From Betaproteobacteria bacterium HGW-Betaproteobacteria-1 (lineage in GTDB: Bacteria; Pseudomonadota; Gammaproteobacteria; Burkholderiales; Methylophilaceae): a DNA stretch of 64,000 nucleotides. Shown here in pieces: positions 55,564-64,000 of this stretch (positions are counted from its first letter, which is position 1; the number at the start of each line of letters is the position of its first letter). The notes under the pieces are model-generated. The model saw nothing but the letters and a program-made list of their open reading frames with translations. It was not told the origin of the DNA and ran no database searches. A program made the translations under genes and the position numbers. Location: the NCBI GenBank assembly GCA_002842435.1, contig PHCX01000001.1, forward strand, positions 186,001 to 250,000, in the 5' to 3' direction.

Positions 55564-57534
55564 TCAAGGCTGCGACTCAATGACCATATCGGCAAATGAC
55601 TTGTCGCTACGGGCACGTGCAGTCTGCGTTTCCTCTGGTGTCTGTACGACTGGCTCCTGCCTGGCCTGAGGTTGAGAGTAACCGCTTTGACGACCGCTCC
55701 TGGCAGCTTTTCCCTGGGTACTGTCCGTCCCAGCCGGGAATACAGTGTAGGCGGTATCTTGCGGTGAGATATTGCTCAGGATGCGTGGCGTAATGAGCAG
55801 CACAATTTCCTTTTTGCGCTTATCGCTACTTCTATCGGTAAAGAGCTTGCCCAATAAAGGCAAGCTTGAAAGCCCAGGCACTTTATTGATTGTGTCCTGC
55901 GTGTCATCCCGGAATAGACCGGCCAGAACCTGAGTCTCTCCATCCCTGAGTCGTAAGACGGTACTGGCGTTACGTGTCCCTAGCGAATAGGTAAGTGTCC
56001 CCGAACTGGTTTTCACCTGGTCGGTCTGATTACTCACCTCCAGTGCCACGCGAATGGACACTTCATCCTGCAATAAGATAGTCGGCTCAACGTCCAGTTT
56101 GACCCCGACATCAAGATAAGTAACCGATTCCGATACAAAACCTGTTGAATTGGCCGTACTCGTAATAACAGGAATTTTGTCGCCAATATGGATTCTGGCT
56201 TTCTCCCGGTTTTTGACACGGATATGTGGGTTTGCCAGTAAATTTGTATCCGTGTCCTGCCCTAGCAGATTCAACGCCAACACCGGATCAGTAATAGTGA
56301 ATACCCCCATGTCAGAATCAAAATGCTTGAGCTCGCTCAAGGTCAACTTACCCGGGCTTTTGCTAATATCGCTGGCACCATGCACACCAACGCCGATCCG
56401 GGTCGGATACTGAATACCGATTGATTCAAGACTTTTGCGGCTAACCTCCATTACCTCAACTTCCAGCATCACCTCCGGCTCAGCCAAATCCTGCGATGCA
56501 ATCAGTTTTTCCGCCATCAAGATGGCTTCTGGCGTATCTCTCATCACCAGCGTATTCAATTGCTCATCTATATAGACATCCTGGGTTTTCAGGACAGTTT
56601 TAACCAATGCAAGCGCACGCTTGGCATCTGTATTACTTAAATAAAAGCTGCGGACAAACAGTTCCTGATACTCCTGACGGCGACTGACCGGATAAATCAA
56701 CAAGGTGTTATCGTTCAACACCTTCTTTTCCAGCTGATTGGTCATGAGTATGATCCTCAATGCTTCATCGATAGAAGTGTCTCGAACAAAAATGCTGGTC
56801 TTCTGTTCCTGCCTGAGTTCCCTATCAAATGTGAAATTGATGTTTGCAGCTTTGGAGATAAACTCGAACAAAGCCTTCAAGGACGTATCCTTGAATTCCA
56901 GCGTGATCGGTTTCCTGAATTCAGCACGAAGACGAGCGGGAGCCATGACCTTTTCCAGTTTCTTGCGCTCAATCCGTTCATATAAGGCACGAGCCTTGCC
57001 ATCAGTTGCATTCTCCGCCAGCACCGAACGTACCATGGTCAAGGCGCCGTCTGTATCGTCACCGAGATACATCTGCTCTGCCTGCTCAATCAATTTCTGA
57101 TGGCGCAGTCCCGTCGCCGCTAACTTGAGACCATCCTTCGCACGCTGATTTTGCATGTCCATATCAAGCACACGGCGATACTGGGATTCGGCTGCATCCC
57201 ATTGCTGCTGTTGCCGTAATGCATCCGCATCGCGTAGCAACTTTGCAAGATGCAGATCTCGCTGACGAGAGAGATGGTTGCGGTACTCCAGATTATCCGG
57301 ATACTGCGCCTGTATCTCCGTCATACGCATCAACCCGTCCTCGACACGCCCTTGCGCAATCAGCGCTTGCCCCTCGCGAAAGCCTTCATCTCCTTGCAAG
57401 ACCTGTCTCGGTTGGGAAGTACAGGATGTCATCATAACCATGGTCACCGCGACTCCAGCACAGCACAGAATACGCCCGTACCTTCCACTCATCTGCAATT
57501 GGCCTTGAAAAAACAAACGATCCACAAATAACAT
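55564..57534 (-). CDS. gspD: Secretin (GspD-like) with N-terminal TPR region
   Basis: 656 residues. The outer-membrane channel of the apparatus. A hydrophobic N-terminus has a lipobox-like MTSC about 36 residues in. A TPR-like region (WDAAESQYRRVLDMDMQNQR) follows, then short N-type domains (FKDTSLKALFEFISKAANI). The C-terminal secretin domain holds VPGLSSLPLLGKLFTDRSS and KEIVLLITPRI. The ATG at 57534 overlaps the upstream stop (TAATG) and has GGAGAG before it; an ATG at 57492 is the alternative and gives a shorter signal. The variant N-terminus differs from canonical GspD. Confidence 0.85.
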   Translation of the reverse strand: MLFVDRLFFQGQLQMSGRYGRILCCAGVAVTMVMMTSCTSQPRQVLQGDEGFREGQALIAQGRVEDGLMRMTEIQAQYPDNLEYRNHLSRQRDLHLAKLLRDADALRQQQQWDAAESQYRRVLDMDMQNQRAKDGLKLAATGLRHQKLIEQAEQMYLGDDTDGALTMVRSVLAENATDGKARALYERIERKKLEKVMAPARLRAEFRKPITLEFKDTSLKALFEFISKAANINFTFDRELRQEQKTSIFVRDTSIDEALRIILMTNQLEKKVLNDNTLLIYPVSRRQEYQELFVRSFYLSNTDAKRALALVKTVLKTQDVYIDEQLNTLVMRDTPEAILMAEKLIASQDLAEPEVMLEVEVMEVSRKSLESIGIQYPTRIGVGVHGASDISKSPGKLTLSELKHFDSDMGVFTITDPVLALNLLGQDTDTNLLANPHIRVKNREKARIHIGDKIPVITSTANSTGFVSESVTYLDVGVKLDVEPTILLQDEVSIRVALEVSNQTDQVKTSSGTLTYSLGTRNASTVLRLRDGETQVLAGLFRDDTQDTINKVPGLSSLPLLGKLFTDRSSDKRKKEIVLLITPRILSNISPQDTAYTVFPAGTDSTQGKAARSGRQSGYSQPQARQEPVVQTPEETQTARARSDKSFADMVIESQP

Positions 57535-58031
57535 TAATTCATCTCTCCAATAACCAATGAGGTTTGAGTTTTTAACGGAAGGTACTTGAACTGCATGTCA
57601 GAAGACGCAATGGACGCTACCTGCCACACATCGTCTATCACATCACCGTTCCGCACTATCAAATTACGTTTACCGTGCGATAGGAATACAACATACTCAC
57701 CGTCATCGATCAGCTTGCCTGCATAAACAAAAGGCAATTGAGGCATGGTCGGTTCTGGCGGTGGCAAATCGCTCATTTGTATTTCTTCAGGGATATCGAC
57801 GGCAAAAATTTCTCCCGGCTCGCTCATGATTTGCGGCCTAGGATGAAAATCCAGATGATTGTCCGAACTGTTTTCCGATAGGGACACAGCCTGCCCGGGA
57901 ACACGCGAAGATGGCATTACTTCAGCCTCATCCATACCAGCGTCCGTTACTTCCAACCAGGCAACTGCTGCCAGCGTCGATGCCAGCCCACCCCATACCC
58001 AGAAATTTCTCTTGCGCCCAGCCACCGTCAT
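57534..58031 (-). CDS. GspC/PilP-like inner-membrane protein
   Basis: 165 residues. One hydrophobic N-terminal segment (FWVWGGLASTLAAVAWL), a proline- and acid-rich linker, and a small C-terminal beta domain (FVYAGKLIDDGEYVVFLSH then RNGDVIDDVWQVASI) of the type that GspC and PilP use to contact the secretin. Assigned by position and architecture. It overlaps both neighbours by a few bases. Confidence 0.65.
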   Translation of the reverse strand: MTVAGRKRNFWVWGGLASTLAAVAWLEVTDAGMDEAEVMPSSRVPGQAVSLSENSSDNHLDFHPRPQIMSEPGEIFAVDIPEEIQMSDLPPPEPTMPQLPFVYAGKLIDDGEYVVFLSHGKRNLIVRNGDVIDDVWQVASIASSDMQFKYLPLKTQTSLVIGEMN

Positions 58032-58627
58032 GGCTGCCTCCGCAGATAAACCGTCAGCCTTAATCGCGCCTCTATTTGTTCTGCCTTGATATCTTCCCGC
58101 CGAAAACTGAGTTCATTAACAGCGGCTGATGGCATCCGGTTCATCAACTCAATCACAAAATAGCGGATATCGGTATACCGGCCTCGTAAAGGCATGGTGA
58201 TCAGATAGCGGCTCAACCCGAGGGTTGAGTCACGTTTCAGGACGTACTCGACCTGATCAAGCTGGAGACTATAAGCATCGGCAGCGTTAAGAATCACGGC
58301 TATCTGCTGATTGGCCTTCTTCTCCGGCGGCAGGAACTCATAAAAACTGTTCAGGGCGGCTTGAGGAGAACGATCATCGGCAAGAGTTGCGTGCTGCTTG
58401 ACCGCAGCCTGCAATTGCGCGAAATCCTGTTCAAGCTGCTGCAAATGCAAGATTGCCGGCAGCAATACCGGCAGCCCCAGCACTATCGCCCCCACCAAAA
58501 TAGCCAGCCCGAGTATCCCCTGCCAGCCCAATTGATAAAAACGCTTGTATTGTGATTTCAGGCCGGAAACCACTTCGCCCATTTTTCCTGCTTGTGCATT
58601 TGCGACGGGACGAATCGAGGCTTTCAT
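58028..58627 (-). CDS. PilO/GspM-like platform protein
   Basis: 199 residues. One membrane helix (WQGILGLAILVGAIVLGLPV), a coiled stretch (LQQLEQDFAQLQAAVKQH) and a ferredoxin-like C-terminal domain (YLITMPLRGRYTDIRYFVIE). The pattern fits PilO and GspM. Overlaps the upstream gene by four bases. Confidence 0.7.
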   Translation of the reverse strand: MKASIRPVANAQAGKMGEVVSGLKSQYKRFYQLGWQGILGLAILVGAIVLGLPVLLPAILHLQQLEQDFAQLQAAVKQHATLADDRSPQAALNSFYEFLPPEKKANQQIAVILNAADAYSLQLDQVEYVLKRDSTLGLSRYLITMPLRGRYTDIRYFVIELMNRMPSAAVNELSFRREDIKAEQIEARLRLTVYLRRQP

Positions 58628-59148
58628 GATTGATTCACCCAGTTAGCCTCGACTACAAAACGGATATTCGCCACATCGTCATGAGTACGCTCATGACTGG
58701 TGACAAAAACATCGCGCAACATCGGCTGCTTGCTCAGAGTTTCAATATACCCCAGCATTTCATCCGCATCCTGCGTCTCGGCAGTCAGGCGAATTTTCCG
58801 TCGCTTGACGTCAGGCTCCAGCGTCAGCAATTTAACTTCTGGGCGATCTGATCGCTCCAGCGTCTGAAACAAAGCTTCCCATGGCAAAGCCAACTCTTCA
58901 GCAACAGCCCTGACTGCAGCGATCTCTCCGGTTTTGGCAAGCACTTCGGCCTGCGATACACGACGGCTACCTGCTTGAGGGTTCTGTAATCGGCTCACGT
59001 CATCCTCAAGCATACGAGTACGCATATCGACCTCATTCAGCGCCAGCACAATTCCAATGGCAGCCACACACCCTAAACCCAGCAAAACACGTTGCAGCCA
59101 CATATCCGATGACATGGGGCGTGCATGATTCAAATCGATATGCCGCAT
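58624..59148 (-). CDS. PilN-like platform protein
   Basis: 174 residues. A short cytoplasmic start with HIDLNHARP (PilN-like, which binds PilM), one membrane helix (LGCVAAIGIVLALNEV), then a periplasmic domain with KLLTLEPDVKRRKIRLTAE. Assigned on architecture and order. Confidence 0.7.
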   Translation of the reverse strand: MRHIDLNHARPMSSDMWLQRVLLGLGCVAAIGIVLALNEVDMRTRMLEDDVSRLQNPQAGSRRVSQAEVLAKTGEIAAVRAVAEELALPWEALFQTLERSDRPEVKLLTLEPDVKRRKIRLTAETQDADEMLGYIETLSKQPMLRDVFVTSHERTHDDVANIRFVVEANWVNQS

Positions 59149-59174
59149 TTGCTATATTCTTCCGTCAATTAATG

Positions 59175-59996
59175 TCACGCCCACAAGGCCAGGCGATACA
59201 GAGGATCATCGCCGCCGGCAACGCCATCCGGCAGCCGCTGTGAGGTTCGCTTGATATTCCGTCCAGCCAAGAACGGCAATTCTGTCGACTCTGGCCAATA
59301 AAGCCATATCGGCCTGTCGTCAGTCTCGTCACCCAATATCAGGGATTCGCGCTCAAGCATGGGAGCCAACTGGGCGATATCGACAACGTCTGCCGCATGA
59401 TTCCGCACCATGCATAAACGGCCTTTCTCCAGCAGCAAAAAACAAGTGCGCCCGGATTCCAACACAACAATCCACGCAGTGCCATGCCCCATCTGGCGAC
59501 GCATCTGGTTGAGCGCCACCATCAGATGCGGGTATATACCGGTTGCAATCAAGTCATGCCGGGCAAGACTTTCCTGCAAAGACTGAAGGAGGCCCTGCTC
59601 AACTCCGCTGGCCAAAGCCGGCAATTCCGGTTCATTTCCGCTCAGTCTCAAATCCCACAACTTGGCAGCCTCACCATAAATTTCAACGAACCGGTGACGC
59701 AGATACGCCTCCTTTTCCCGCAGGCCAGTCAAGCGCTCAGCACCGGAGATCAAGGAATAATTCACAAAATGATTGGAAAGCACGATCTGCAAATTCGCCT
59801 TGCGCCAATCATCTTGTTGCAAAGCCTTATCCAGCATCGAAACCGGTGCATCCCAAAACCGGCCTACGGCATCTGAAGCACACGTCAATATCTGCTTACG
59901 AACAACTCTCCTCATGGGGCCGCGCGAAGTACGTAGCAACACCACATGCCGGGGATGCAAGAACACGTTTACCTGTTCACGCCAAAGAGGTAACAC
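59175..59996 (-). CDS. PilM/GspL-like cytoplasmic protein
   Basis: 273 residues from a GTG at 59996, which has GGAG seven bases before it and overlaps the gspE stop by 20 bases. A frame open further upstream is inside gspE. There are no membrane segments. It contains HRFVEIYGEAAKLWDLRLS and WIVVLESGRTCFLLLEKGRL. Its position between gspE and pilN suggests the PilM role, but the actin-like motifs are not evident. Confident as a gene, less so as PilM. Confidence 0.65.
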   Translation of the reverse strand: MLPLWREQVNVFLHPRHVVLLRTSRGPMRRVVRKQILTCASDAVGRFWDAPVSMLDKALQQDDWRKANLQIVLSNHFVNYSLISGAERLTGLREKEAYLRHRFVEIYGEAAKLWDLRLSGNEPELPALASGVEQGLLQSLQESLARHDLIATGIYPHLMVALNQMRRQMGHGTAWIVVLESGRTCFLLLEKGRLCMVRNHAADVVDIAQLAPMLERESLILGDETDDRPIWLYWPESTELPFLAGRNIKRTSQRLPDGVAGGDDPLYRLALWA

Positions 59997-61668
59997 GGTT
60001 GATCTCCTGCAAGGTGGTTTCTCCGCGACGCACGAGTTCCAACGCCGCCTCGCGCATGGATTGCGTGCCGTTGGCACGAGCGGCTTCCTTGATGCGTCGT
60101 ATTGGTTCTTTTGTCACAATCAATTCGCGAATCTCATCGGTAAAACACAACAGCTCAGCGATTGCCTTGCGCCCCTTATAGCCGGTGCCGTGACATTGAC
60201 CACAACCTTGCCCGATGCGGAAGCGATACTCGCCTTCCATTTCAGGAGAGATGCCGGATTTTCTGAGTAATGCCGCGTCTGGCGTGTCAGCTACTGAACA
60301 ATGCGGACAGATTATGCGTACAAGTCTTTGCGCCATGATGCCGTTGATTGCGGAAACAAAACTATAGGGGTCAACCTCCATGTTGGTGAAACGGCCTATA
60401 ACATCGAACACATTGTTAGCATGCACGGTTGTCAAGACCAGATGGCCAGTGAGCGCTGACTGCACGGCGATTTGTGCCGTCTCGGAATCGCGTATTTCAC
60501 CAACCATGATCTTGTCCGGGTCATGCCGTAAGATAGAGCGCAGGCCGCGCGCAAAAGTAAGACCTTTTTTCTCATTGACCGGGATCTGCAGCACGCCGGG
60601 TAACTGGTATTCCACTGGGTCTTCGATAGTGATGATCTTGTCCTGTCCACTATTGATTTCCGAAATAATGCCGTACAGCGTTGTGGTCTTACCTGAACCT
60701 GTCGGACCGGTGACGAGCAACATTCCGTAAGGCTCTTCTGCCAACAGTCGAAACCGTTCCATGATCCCGGACTCGAAACCAAGCGTATCCAGGCTCAATC
60801 CCTTATCTTCACCGCTGACGGCCTTGCGATCCAGAATGCGCAATACGGCATCCTCACCAAATACACTTGGCATAATGGATACGCGAAAATCCACTTCTCG
60901 CCCCTGCACCAGCACTTTGAAGCGTCCGTCCTGCGGTATGCGACGTTCGGCAATATCCAGCTCGGACATCACCTTTATGCGTGAAATAGCCTGCTCCGCC
61001 TGCTCCAGCCCATTCATGCTGCCAACCATGCTCAATACACCATCAATTCGGTATTTGATTGTCAGCCCGCGAGTATCAGTCTCCATATGTATATCGCTGG
61101 CACCTGTTTTCAGGGCGTCATACAAAGTTGAACGCACCAGACGTACTACGGGGCTGGAATCTTCACTGATGGACTGTAGCGAAAGGTCTTCAATGCCATC
61201 TGAATGATTCTGCAATCCTGCATGCTCGGGAAGAAAACCATCCATTGCCCGAACCCCTTCTTCATGACGGGCAAGCAATGCAGCAATATCCTTGCGATGC
61301 GCCAGCATCCATGTCATTGGCTCAGAAACCAGCACGCCGACTCGGCCCTGCAGATTCGCATCGAACGGGTTACAAAATACCAGTTTCAAAACGCCTTCGG
61401 CATCGCGCATCGCCACGCACTCATGCTTCGCGGCTTCAGCGAATTTCAACAATTCAAAATCGGGAGTCAATGCATGCAGATCATGCATATCCATGACTGG
61501 GTAATGCAGCAGATCGCCCAATGACAGAATAAATTGATCCGGCAAAAGCTCGGTGAGTTCTTCAAGTACATCCAGCATATGCCTGCCACTTTGCTGCGCA
61601 AGCAGCCTGGCCTCGGCAATCTGCTTTGCACCCAACCTGGGTGCGATCCGGTCCGAGATCGAGTTCAT
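59977..61668 (-). CDS. gspE: Type II secretion ATPase GspE
   Basis: 563 residues. The motor that drives filament assembly. N-terminal GspE/PilB domain, Walker A GPTGSGKT (321-328), Asp box TIEDPVEYQ, Walker B DKIMVGEIRDSET (385-397), and the zinc tetracysteine CPHC (454-457) and CGQC (489-492). It overlaps the gspF stop (ATGA) and the PilM-like gene. Confidence 0.95.
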   Translation of the reverse strand: MNSISDRIAPRLGAKQIAEARLLAQQSGRHMLDVLEELTELLPDQFILSLGDLLHYPVMDMHDLHALTPDFELLKFAEAAKHECVAMRDAEGVLKLVFCNPFDANLQGRVGVLVSEPMTWMLAHRKDIAALLARHEEGVRAMDGFLPEHAGLQNHSDGIEDLSLQSISEDSSPVVRLVRSTLYDALKTGASDIHMETDTRGLTIKYRIDGVLSMVGSMNGLEQAEQAISRIKVMSELDIAERRIPQDGRFKVLVQGREVDFRVSIMPSVFGEDAVLRILDRKAVSGEDKGLSLDTLGFESGIMERFRLLAEEPYGMLLVTGPTGSGKTTTLYGIISEINSGQDKIITIEDPVEYQLPGVLQIPVNEKKGLTFARGLRSILRHDPDKIMVGEIRDSETAQIAVQSALTGHLVLTTVHANNVFDVIGRFTNMEVDPYSFVSAINGIMAQRLVRIICPHCSVADTPDAALLRKSGISPEMEGEYRFRIGQGCGQCHGTGYKGRKAIAELLCFTDEIRELIVTKEPIRRIKEAARANGTQSMREAALELVRRGETTLQEINRVTSLA

Positions 61669-62852
61669 TGCACACTTCCCGCCAGTTCAAATATCGGCAT
61701 ATACATCAATGTCACCACCACACCGATAACCAAGCCGATCACCACCATCAGCAAGGGCTCCAACAGACGAGTAAACCAATCCACGGCACGTGCAATTTCA
61801 TCGTCATAAAACATGCCGATGCGTTCCATCATCTCCCCCATGCGCCCGGTCCTTTCGCCCACACGCAACATACGCAACGCTATCGGTGTCGTCAGGGCAT
61901 GCTGCTCCATCGAAAGCGACAACGGTTTTCCTTCACGCACATCCTGTTCCACTAACGTCAAATGCTGACGCAATAAAGGCTGCAACAACGGGGATACCAT
62001 CCGGATCCCAGACACTAACGGAATCCCGCCTCGCAACAGCATGCCCAACGTGCGGTAAAAACGGGCCAACTGATAGATTCGCAAAGTTTCCCCGAAAACC
62101 GGTAGCCCCCATAACCAATCCGCTACCGCACGTCGTACTGCTGAACGCGTCGCAACATACACACCCCCTACTACCGTCAATACAAACACCAGCATCACTT
62201 CGCTACTGTTCTGCTGCATCAATTGCCCCCAGGAAAGCAGCATGCGCGACATCCAGGGAAGATTGGCCCCAGAACTCTCATATATCGTGCTGAACCGCGG
62301 CACCACATAACCCAACAAAAACAGCATCACCAATCCGCCGACCACAATCAGCAATACCGGGTAAATCGATGCCGTCACAATCTTCTTGCGCACCGCATCG
62401 ATCTGCGATTGATAATTCACGTAACGCCCCAGCGCATGCACCATGTCTCCAGTACGTTCACTGGCGCGTATCATCGCCACATATAATGGCGGGAAAACTG
62501 TCGGCGACCGCTCCATCGCCCCGGATAGCGGCAAACCTTCATACAACCCCGTCATCACCTGCCTCAGGACCATACGCGACTCTTCGTTGTGTTCTTTTTC
62601 CGCCAGCCCTTCCACGGATTCAACCAGACTCAATCCGGAATCCAGCAGCGCAAGCAGTTCCTGACTGAACAACATGAGATTGAATTTGTTACGGTTAAAC
62701 GATGAAAACCCGGCACGTACGGATCCCTCACGTATCGCCAGCACCGTATATCCCTGAGCTTCCGCCATTGCCTGAGCCTGCATCGCATCCAAGGCCTCAA
62801 AAGACATGGCCGCTATCTCTTCACCAAACGCGACTTTTAAATCGAACCTCAT
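61665..62852 (-). CDS. gspF: Type II secretion inner-membrane protein GspF
   Basis: 395 residues from ATG 62852 (a TTG precedes it). Three membrane helices and two PilC/GspF repeats: FSQELLALLDSGLSLVESVE and YRTLGMLLRGGIPLVSGIRM. Both repeats share the LxxG(I/L) block. The C-terminus VIGLVIGVVVTLMYMPIFEL is conserved. The platform that turns or anchors the filament. Confidence 0.94.
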   Translation of the reverse strand: MRFDLKVAFGEEIAAMSFEALDAMQAQAMAEAQGYTVLAIREGSVRAGFSSFNRNKFNLMLFSQELLALLDSGLSLVESVEGLAEKEHNEESRMVLRQVMTGLYEGLPLSGAMERSPTVFPPLYVAMIRASERTGDMVHALGRYVNYQSQIDAVRKKIVTASIYPVLLIVVGGLVMLFLLGYVVPRFSTIYESSGANLPWMSRMLLSWGQLMQQNSSEVMLVFVLTVVGGVYVATRSAVRRAVADWLWGLPVFGETLRIYQLARFYRTLGMLLRGGIPLVSGIRMVSPLLQPLLRQHLTLVEQDVREGKPLSLSMEQHALTTPIALRMLRVGERTGRMGEMMERIGMFYDDEIARAVDWFTRLLEPLLMVVIGLVIGVVVTLMYMPIFELAGSVQ

Positions 62853-62858
62853 CAAACT

Positions 62859-63284
62859 TTACTGCCAGCTCGCAATATCGACGGACTCGTCCTGCCCGCC
62901 CGGCCGACCATCCTTACCGTAGGACCACAAGTCATAATCTCCATATTCACCCGGGCTTCTGTACTGGTATGCCTTACCCCAAGGGTCATCCGGCACGGCT
63001 TTTTCCAGATACGGTCCGCCCCACTTCGTTTCCCCTGATGGCGCCACATTGAGAGCCATCAGCCCTTGCTCCGTTGTCGGATAATGTCCGGTTTCCAGAC
63101 GATACTGATCCAGTGCCTTGCCGAGTGCCGCAATCTGCGCACGCGCCGCCTTTACCTCAGACTTGCCGATTTGCGAGAAATATCTTGGGCCGACATAACC
63201 TGCAAGCAGGCCGATGATGACCATCACCACCAATAGCTCCAGCAAGGTAAAACCAATCTGCCGTCGATGAATTGCCTTATACAT
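62859..63284 (-). CDS. gspG: Major pseudopilin GspG
   Basis: 141 residues. Leader RRQIG|FTLLELLVVMVIIGLLAGYVGP, with Glu5, YPTTEQGLMALNVAPSG, the DPWGKAYQYRSPG loop and the Ca-binding C-terminus SYGKDGRPGGQDESVDI. AGGTGGTTAT precedes the ATG. It is six bases from gspF. Canonical for the family, unlike the other three pseudopilins of the cluster. Confidence 0.95.
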   Translation of the reverse strand: MYKAIHRRQIGFTLLELLVVMVIIGLLAGYVGPRYFSQIGKSEVKAARAQIAALGKALDQYRLETGHYPTTEQGLMALNVAPSGETKWGGPYLEKAVPDDPWGKAYQYRSPGEYGDYDLWSYGKDGRPGGQDESVDIASWQ

Positions 63285-63293
63285 ATAACCACC

Positions 63294-64000
63294 TCACAAT
63301 GAATTAAGTTGCGTACTGACCCGGCTGACAAGCTCTTGCCAGTTCCCAAAAGAACGTTGTCTAAACAATGTTGCGCTGGGATACCATGGGGAATCGGTTC
63401 TACCCAGCATCCAGCGCCACTCGCCATGAAGCGGCAGTAAAATCCAGATGGGAATGCCAAGTGCACCGGCAAGATGCGCCGGGGCCGAGTCGATGCTGAT
63501 CACGATATCCAGATTGCACATCACGGCGGCCGATTCGTCGAAGTCGATCAGCTCGGCGTCGAGTGCTTTCACATTCGGCAGGTCTTGCAGCAACGCCTGC
63601 TCTTCCGCCGTCAAATCCTTTTGCAGAGTGACGAACAACACTTCAGTGTTGCTGGTGACCAACGGCAGGCAGTCGTTCAATCGGGACGAGCGGTTGTGAT
63701 CGTTGCCGTGCTGCAGATTGCCTCGCCACACAAGCCCCACCCGCTTCCCAAAGCCCTCCGGCAGTTGCCGCTTCCAATAGGCCACCCGCTCCGGGTCGGC
63801 CACAAGATAAAGCACTGAGGCTGGAATATCCTCTTCCGAGTCCGTTTTCATAGCACCCGGCAGGCTCATGACGGGAACATGAAAATCGAGGCCGTCCGGC
63901 ATTTCGCCTACATCAACCACATGAACATGCGGAAAGCTTCTGCGGATGATTCCGGTCATGGGCTTGAGGCATTGCATCCAGCATTCAACGCCGAGATGTT
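63294..64000 (-). CDS. GT9-like glycosyltransferase domain (partial, N-terminus off the window)
   Basis: 235 codons are visible without a start and continue upstream past 64000. The C-terminal half of the TPR-glycosyltransferase type is recognisable: LVWRGNLQHGNDHNRSSRL, SIDSAPAHLAGALGIPIWIL, LLPLHGEWRWML and SPWYPSATLFRQ. It could modify surface glycans or proteins; target unknown. It ends nine bases before gspG on the same strand and might belong to the operon. Confidence 0.8.
   Translation of the reverse strand, partial: HLGVECWMQCLKPMTGIIRRSFPHVHVVDVGEMPDGLDFHVPVMSLPGAMKTDSEEDIPASVLYLVADPERVAYWKRQLPEGFGKRVGLVWRGNLQHGNDHNRSSRLNDCLPLVTSNTEVLFVTLQKDLTAEEQALLQDLPNVKALDAELIDFDESAAVMCNLDIVISIDSAPAHLAGALGIPIWILLPLHGEWRWMLGRTDSPWYPSATLFRQRSFGNWQELVSRVSTQLNSL

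Overview
The window reads as chromosomal DNA of a betaproteobacterium, most likely of the Nitrosomonadales type (Methylophilaceae/Gallionellaceae-like). This rests on the order thiL-pgpA-cinA/pncC-recA-recX-alaS-lysC followed by tRNA-Ser and tRNA-Arg, the rhodanese-grxC-secB-gpsA block divergent from gpmI-envC, the murJ-ribF-ileS-lspA block, and a PQQ precursor peptide gene. The genus is inference. Host genes are GC-rich (about 55-60 % by eye), densely packed and often overlap by a few bases.

Layout. 1-8.8 kb: an envelope protein fragment, then mog, thiL, pgpA, pncC, recA, recX (apparently CTG-started), alaS and lysC. 8.87-9.09 kb: tRNA-Ser(GCU) and tRNA-Arg(ACG). 9.05-16.37 kb: a 7.3-kb integrative element in the 3' end of tRNA-Arg, bounded by 45-bp direct repeats. 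Its core is integrase, HTH protein and a Rep_trans-like initiator. Its AT-rich cargo of three genes (membrane HerA-like ATPase, small protein, C-terminally membrane-anchored protein) is the best candidate for an undescribed system, perhaps defence. 16.5-28.9 kb: a PiT phosphate transporter, an orphan pqqA, gpsA-SH3-secB-grxC-rhodanese, a MITE-like element, gpmI, envC, a TesA-like lipoprotein esterase, an Fe-type alcohol dehydrogenase, an ABM monooxygenase, tpm, a MepK-like DUF882 protein, a broken ORF and a YjbQ protein.

29-43 kb: a cyclic-nucleotide-binding/AI-2E transporter fusion, a lipoprotein, clpB with a sigma-32-type promoter, the mrp/mnh cation-proton antiporter operon (A/B fused, C, D, E, F, G), a periplasmic protein and katG. 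43.2-45.7 kb: a c-di-GMP-I (GEMM) riboswitch placed before an exported beta-helix protein. 45.7-52.9 kb: a small periplasmic protein, msrB, lspA, ileS, ribF, murJ and rpsT.

53-64 kb: an M48/PDZ lipoprotein protease, then a minus-strand operon for a type II secretion/type IV filament-like machine. It has four pseudopilins, a TPR-secretin, a GspC/PilP-like protein, PilO-, PilN- and PilM-like platform proteins, GspE, GspF and GspG. A partial GT9-type glycosyltransferase lies at the window edge. No CRISPR array, rRNA or intact insertion sequence was seen.
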